From the NCBI GenBank assembly GCA_905221605.1, contig CAJNDS010002824.1, positions 1-64,000 on the forward strand: a stretch of DNA of 64,000 nt, written 5' to 3'. This stretch comes from Symbiodinium natans. Taxonomy: Eukaryota; Sar; Dinophyceae; Suessiales; Symbiodiniaceae. Shown here piece after piece: positions 61,716-64,000 of the stretch (its first letter is position 1; each line of letters opens with the position of its first letter). A program made the position numbers and the translations under genes. Below the pieces are notes generated by a model that did not search any database, was not told the DNA's origin, and saw nothing but the letters and a program-made list of their open reading frames with translations.

Positions 61716-63960
61716 GGTTGCGGGTTGAGGGTTGAGGGTTTAGGGTTTAGGGTAAAGCCTCTAGGGGATAGGACTAGGGGGACCTTTGGGGCTCGTTCTG
61801 GTCACTCTTGAAGAAGCCAGAAAAGGGTTCAGAAGGGTTCCATTTTAAGGCCCCCTTATCCTACCTCATGCAGGAGTCTCAACCTTTTTGGGATACCCTA
61901 AACCCTAAACCCCAAAGACTCAAAAACTTAAGGCCGTGGGAACACAACCTCTTGGTGTGCGGCTTTGGTTACACGCTTCTCAAGCCCGGAATCCCCAAGA
62001 CCGGTTTAGTGTTTAGTCTTTAGGCTTTAGGCTTTAGGCTTTAGGGTTTAGGGTTTAGGGTTTAGGGTTTAAGGGTTAAGGGTTAAGGGTTAAGGGTTAA
62101 GGGTTAAGGGTTAAGGGTTTAGGGTTTAGGGTTTAGGGTTTAGGGTTTAGGGTTTAGGGTTTAGGGTTTAGGGGGTTTAGGGTTTAGGGTTTAGGGTTTA
62201 GGGTTAGGGTCGCAGGCTGGTGGCGGTACAGCGCTGGCCGTTGTAGGAGGTGCTGCCAGCCAGGCACTCCTGCGTCTTTGGGCTGTGGATTTTGGATTTG
62301 GGGTTAGGGTTTAGGGCTTGGGGTTCAGGGTTTAGGGTTCGGGCTTTGGGGTTTGGGGTTTGGGGCTTGGGGATCCACGGTTCAGGGTTCGAGGGTTTTT
62401 AGGGCTTGAGGGGTTATAGAGTTATTGGGTTGAGGGTTTAGGTGCAGGATTTTAGGGTTTGAGGGCTGTTTGGTGCTTGGCGCTTGTAGGGCTTGGGGAT
62501 TCAAATTTGAGAGCCTGACGGCTTCCGGACTGAGGTAGGGGTTTCCCTCGTTTTTCGGAAGCCTCCCGAGCAAGGCTTTATGATAGGGTTTAGGGTCTAG
62601 GACTTGTAGGACTTCGAGTGCTTTCCCGAGCCCTAAACCCTAAACCCGAACCCTAAACCCTAAACCTAAACCCTTGAAGTTTAGGGCGAAGCTTTAATCC
62701 CGGGTCATAGGGACCCTTTAGCAGTCAAGACTGGCACAAACCACCCGAACTTCGGGTTTAGGGTTTAGGGTTTAGGGGGTTTAGGGTTTAGGGTTCAGGG
62801 TTTAGGGATTCGGGTAAGTTTAGGGTTTAGGGTTTAGGGTTTAGGGATTAGGTTTAGGGTTTAGGGTCCTCGAAACTTTCCTCTTCAACTCCTCGAAGCT
62901 TTCCTCCGACCTGCGCCCTTTACCATGTCAACCCGAAACCCTAAATCCTAAACCCTAAGCCCTACACCCTAAACCCTAAACCCTAAAACCTAAACCCTAA
63001 ACCCTAAACCCTAAACCCCTAAACCCCTAAACCCTAAAACAATGAGCTAAAAGCCTCCAGCAGCCCGCAGGGGTTGAGGGGGTTTCGGGGGCTTAGGGGT
63101 GTATAGGGTGGTTCAGAGGGGTTTGGGGGTTTAGGGGGTTTAGGGTTTTGGGGTTTTGGGGCTTAGGGTTTACGGTTTAGGGTTTAGGGTAACTCTAAAC
63201 TCCAAGCCCTACAAGCCCACTGTACTTTGCTTTAGCGCTGGCGCGGCCTTCTGCATCCCAGAATGCTCAGGCCCATACTCTTGGGTTCCTGGGTAACCTT
63301 TGTGAAGGAGACCACTATGAAACACGGCGCAAACTTGAAAATGGGATCCGAAAACAGAACAACCCCTATTGGCCAAACCCTAAACCCTCCCTGTCCCAAA
63401 GTGCAGTTCTGCAGCCGAGGGAACGGAAGCTGTGAAACATCTTGTCAGCCATGTTCTGGGGCCGGGTCTCATGCAGTTTGAGCACCGATTCGGCCAGTTC
63501 TGCTTCAGGCAGGGCCCGCTTGAAGCCATTCCACAGGGGATGAGCCACTTCCGGTTCGGCGTCGCCGCGAATGCGCGAGTTGGAGAAGAGGTATCTTCAG
63601 GATTGCGCTTGCTGACCTTCCTCGTTCTGAAAGAAGCCTTGCGTTACCCGAAACCCTCACTGCAGGAGCCCTGAACCCTACACCCTAGAAAGACCTGAAG
63701 CCCTGAACCCGCCAAAAAACGCAACCCTACGCAGCTAAAACATCCTAAAACCCGAAAAAAAACCGAACCCCCCCCCCCCCTCCTTCCAAAAACTAACTAA
63801 ACAACCCAAAAAACACACAAAAAAAGCACCTAAACCCAAAACCCTAAACCCAAAACCTTAAACCCTAAGCTCCTCCCTCTACTCTGGGCCTTCACCGCCA
63901 CATCGAGGTCTGCGTCGGGCATCACAACGGCCAAGTTCTTCGCATCAAGGGAGAGGAGGC
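51439..63960 (-). CDS. Aldehyde dehydrogenase, non-phosphorylating GAPDH-like, C-terminal half in 12 exons
   Basis: Would oxidise an aldehyde (probably glyceraldehyde-3-phosphate) with NADP. Exons in order: 63960-63890 or from 63937 (NLAVVMPDADLDVAVK), 62269-62225 (ECLAGSTSYNGQRCT, the catalytic Cys motif), 61584-61537 (AVKLIMVHQSIAEQFN), 60550-60479 (EKFCAAVCNLTAGLPFG, ITPL), 59708-59600 (MIVRYMKTLTEDATSKGA), 58224-58184 (GTLFFPAVVYPVTQ), 57236-57177 (DMELWQAEQFGPVIPIAPYK), 56063-56031 (DISEPIAWLAA), 54839-54795 (EKMHFGQQSAIFTAQ), 53163-53102 (DLAELLDACALCLG), about 52078-52058 (RVNLNAQ), 51521-51439 (QRGPDAFPFAGRRSS, GTISVQEVLR). Apart from the unresolved 53102/52078 join, all phases agree. 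No confident donor is GT: all are GC or GA; acceptors are mostly AG|G. Introns are largely TTTAGGG-type DNA. The N-terminal half lies beyond the right edge. Confidence 0.93.
51650..51745. repeat. 8-bp GATTTAGG array
   Basis: About ten GATTTAGG units, an octamer variant, in the last identified intron of the ALDH gene. Confidence 0.93.
52140..53080. other. ALDH intron: degenerate CCCTAAA and A-rich derivatives
   Basis: Heptamers at the edges. 52540-52960 holds AAGAACCC, AAAGAGCCC and GAAACCC units that look like decayed CCCTAAA DNA. No exon seen. Confidence 0.55.
53165..53405. repeat. TTTAGGG/TTTGGGG/TTTAGGC block
   Basis: Mixed heptamers including GTTTAGG, GGCTTTA and GGGTTGTTTA variants; abuts the acceptor of ALDH exon 53163. 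Confidence 0.88.
53585..53745. repeat. G-rich GGGTGGG tract
   Basis: Imperfect GGGTGGGGG repeats, purine-only except T. Frames of Gly, Trp or Pro derive from it. Confidence 0.85.
53747..54125. repeat. 21-bp tandem repeat in three blocks of alternating orientation
   Basis: The unit is GGACCTTGCCCGCTAATTTTC. Forward about 53747-53848, inverted 53860-53993 (with GGGCAAGGTCCGAAAATTAG), forward again 54007-54125. The inner blocks can pair into a hairpin. It lies in an ALDH intron. The 21-bp period keeps frames open (CPLIFG repeats) but no gene is inferred. Confidence 0.93.
54165..54480. repeat. Degenerate TTTAGGG/TTTGGGG region
   Basis: Heptamers with many substitutions and GGGG expansions. Confidence 0.85.
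54624..54768. repeat. TTTAGGG array
   Basis: TTTAGGG with scattered TTTGGGG; ends about 27 bp from the donor of ALDH exon 54839-54795. Confidence 0.94.
54856..55215. repeat. TTTAGGG array switching to TCTAGGG
   Basis: About 15 TTTAGGG, then about 18 GGGTCTA, then mixed units. The acceptor of ALDH exon 54839 lies just left of it. Confidence 0.95.
55425..55590. repeat. CCCTAAA block, opposite orientation
   Basis: CCCTAAA, CCCTACA and CCTAAAA variants, only about 200 bp from the oppositely oriented 54856-55215 array. Confidence 0.85.
55660..55800. repeat. TTTAGGG/TTTGGGG array
   Basis: Six TTTAGGG then six TTTGGGG. Confidence 0.92.
55965..56030. repeat. GGGTTGA array adjoining an ALDH donor
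   Basis: About eight GGGTTGA units, then TTAGGGTTTA directly against the GA donor of exon 56063-56031. Confidence 0.92.
56285..56615. repeat. TTTAGGG array, about 320 bp
   Basis: Over 30 perfect units, with TTAGGGC and TTTCCGG variants at the right end. Confidence 0.96.
57255..57480. repeat. TA microsatellites with GGTACCATAT repeats
   Basis: Three related blocks (GGCACCATATA, GGTACCATATACCCC, GGTACCATATCG), each preceded by GGGATT or GGGGTC, are separated by TA/CA dinucleotide runs. They lie in the intron next to ALDH exon 57236-57177. Confidence 0.85.
57580..57738. repeat. TTTAGGG to TTTGGGG array
   Basis: About ten TTTAGGG followed by about eleven TTTGGGG; a sharp switch of variant. Confidence 0.95.
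58240..58765. repeat. Mixed TTTAGGG/CTTAGGG region
   Basis: More than 60 heptamers with CTTAGGG, TTTCGGG and GGGGCTT variants. ALDH exon 58224-58184 lies about 16 bp to the left. Confidence 0.94.
59030..59356 (+). CDS. Open frame over a CAG/GGCAGC microsatellite, doubtful
   Basis: A plus frame of 108 codons: a 30-residue lead, a poly-Ala tract from (GGCAGC)n and (CAG)n (about 59108-59277), then TDDTVVKAKNDIQKTSYEQE. The tail is protein-like and charged, but the frame lies inside an ALDH intron on the opposite strand and the microsatellite holds every frame open. The microsatellite itself is certain; the protein is a guess. Confidence 0.25.
59108..59277. repeat. GGCAGC and CAG microsatellite
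   Basis: Imperfect GGC/AGC trinucleotides, then about 13 GGCAGC hexamers, then about 16 CAG units. Confidence 0.97.
59995..60080. repeat. CCCTAAA array
   Basis: About twelve units, one shortened to CCTAAA. Confidence 0.95.
60374..60492. repeat. 43-nt direct duplication around a 33-nt CCCTAAA block
   Basis: 60374-60416 and 60450-60492 match at about 39 of 43 positions (both start TCTCCAAGGC and end CTGCAGGCCAAGGGCGTAAT then AT). Between them lie only CCCTAAA-type units (60417-60449). The right copy includes the end of ALDH exon 60550-60479. Confidence 0.92.
60585..60812. repeat. TTTAGGG array preceded by GGGAGTTTA units
   Basis: Five GGGAGTTTA nonamers, then about 22 TTTAGGG. Confidence 0.95.
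60924..60940. repeat. GA microsatellite
   Basis: About eight GA units. Confidence 0.85.
61043..61149. repeat. Family B inverted-repeat element, copy 4
   Basis: Left CTTGGGAAGTTCCCCCTTAC then ACTAGCAGTCCTGA; right CAGGACTGTTAGCATCAGGG then GGAACATGCCAACC. About 107 bp, within an ALDH intron. Confidence 0.88.
61220..61525. repeat. CCCCAAA/CCCCTAAA/CCCTAAA array
   Basis: About 40 units of three intermixed variants; its right edge is about 15 bp from ALDH exon 61584-61537. Confidence 0.94.
61604..61755. repeat. GGGTTGA array
   Basis: About 15 GGGTTGA units flanked by TTTAGGG at both ends. Confidence 0.95.
62015..62208. repeat. TTTAGGC, TTTAGGG and TTAAGGG blocks
   Basis: Four GGCTTTA, then TTTAGGG, then about eight GGGTTAA, then TTTAGGG. 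Ends about 17 bp before ALDH exon 62269-62225. Confidence 0.95.
62500..62575 (-). CDS. Weak exon candidate
   Basis: The minus strand reads LGRLPKNEGNPYLSPEAVRL then S-N before running into repeat. Inside an ALDH intron, same strand, but not part of the ALDH alignment as I read it. Confidence 0.3.
62755..62870. repeat. TTTAGGG block
   Basis: TTTAGGG with GGGGGTTTAG and TTCAGGG variants. A following minus segment (about 62913-62871, SEESFEELKRKVSR after CGCAG|G) is a possible exon. Confidence 0.9.
62935..63040. repeat. CCCTAAA block, opposite orientation
   Basis: CCCTAAA, CCTAAAA and CCCCTAAA units, about 65 bp from the oppositely oriented block. Confidence 0.9.
63380..63592 (-). CDS. Candidate exon inside an ALDH intron, unknown protein
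   Basis: The minus frame reads YLFSNSRIRGDAEPEVAHPL, WNGFKRALPEAELAESVLKL, then HETRPQNMADKMFHSFRS, about 70 codons before turning into heptamer translation. Strongly protein-like. It lies between the first two ALDH exons on the same strand, yet the ALDH family has no insertion there, so it may be a nested gene, a skipped exon or a captured fragment. The plus strand is also partly open. Confidence 0.45.
   Translation of the reverse strand, partial: TSSPTRAFAATPNRKWLIPCGMASSGPCLKQNWPNRCSNCMRPGPRTWLTRCFTASVPSAAELHFGTGRV
63762..63890. other. C-run and degenerate CCCTAAA
   Basis: A C-tract near 63769-63780, then AACTAACTAAAC-type A-rich DNA and CCCAAAA/CCCTAAA units up to the ALDH donor. Confidence 0.7.
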
Positions 63961-64000
63961 CTCGGAGGGTTTAGGGTTTAGGGTTCAGCGTTTGGGGTTT

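Noticed and set aside
1-64000. tRNA, rRNA or spliced-leader genes
   Set aside because: No stretch matched tRNA or rRNA landmarks or a dinoflagellate spliced-leader-like sequence on reading by eye; a covariance-model search would be needed to exclude them.
1-64000. Autonomous transposon (reverse transcriptase or transposase) driving the small elements
   Set aside because: No catalytic motif of either type seen in any frame.

Overview
The window reads as nuclear DNA of a dinoflagellate (an inference). Four things point there. The dominant repeat is the TTTAGGG telomere heptamer. Recognisable genes are cut into very small exons (27-588 nt) whose introns often start with GC or GA and end in AG|G. 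Short inverted-repeat elements of about 100 nt sit exactly at intron positions. The proteins (BTB, ubiquitin-like plus ankyrin) belong to families expanded in Symbiodinium-like algae. All recognised multi-exon genes lie on the minus strand, which also fits the one-way gene arrays of that group. No chromosome end is seen: heptamer arrays are internal, occur in both orientations and are scattered through nearly the whole window except about 11.5-26.8 kb.

Layout. 0-3.6 kb: a candidate exon (508-576), a two-exon coiled-coil piece (833-1064) whose 77-nt intron is only heptamer repeat, and a BTB-domain gene (3577 to 1565, five exons). 3.6-11.4 kb: heptamer arrays with isolated minus-strand exons. 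11.5-18.9 kb: tandem and palindromic DNA (duplicated purine/pyrimidine-rich blocks, a 55-bp tandem array, a 31-bp array, nested palindromes). 18.9-26.8 kb: heptamer-free island with a plus-strand LIM-like exon and G/C homopolymers. 26.8-35.2 kb: arrays, a 71-bp higher-order repeat, a ubiquitin-like/ankyrin gene (31827 to 30128) and coiled-coil exons. 38.7-46.6 kb: a Sas10/Utp3/C1D (neuroguidin/Lcp5-like) gene spread over 8 kb. 46.6-51.4 kb: mainly arrays. 51.4-64 kb: the C-terminal half of an aldehyde dehydrogenase of the non-phosphorylating GAPDH type, in 12 exons, continuing past the right edge.

The main result is that telomere-type repeats occupy introns of apparently intact genes. Reading frames continue across kilobases of TTTAGGG and its variants. 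In the G-rich orientation each heptamer carries GT and TTTAG|GG, so an array can supply its own splice sites. Three arrays are flanked by 22-43 nt direct duplications of unique sequence, which suggests insertion. About ten families of ~100-nt inverted-repeat elements accompany them; several are introns and some have heptamer arrays inside their loops. The genes do not form one pathway: they would act in ribosome biogenesis (Sas10-like), carbon/redox metabolism (ALDH) and protein-protein interaction (BTB, ankyrin). All exon models come from reading the sequence by eye; no search or transcript data were available.
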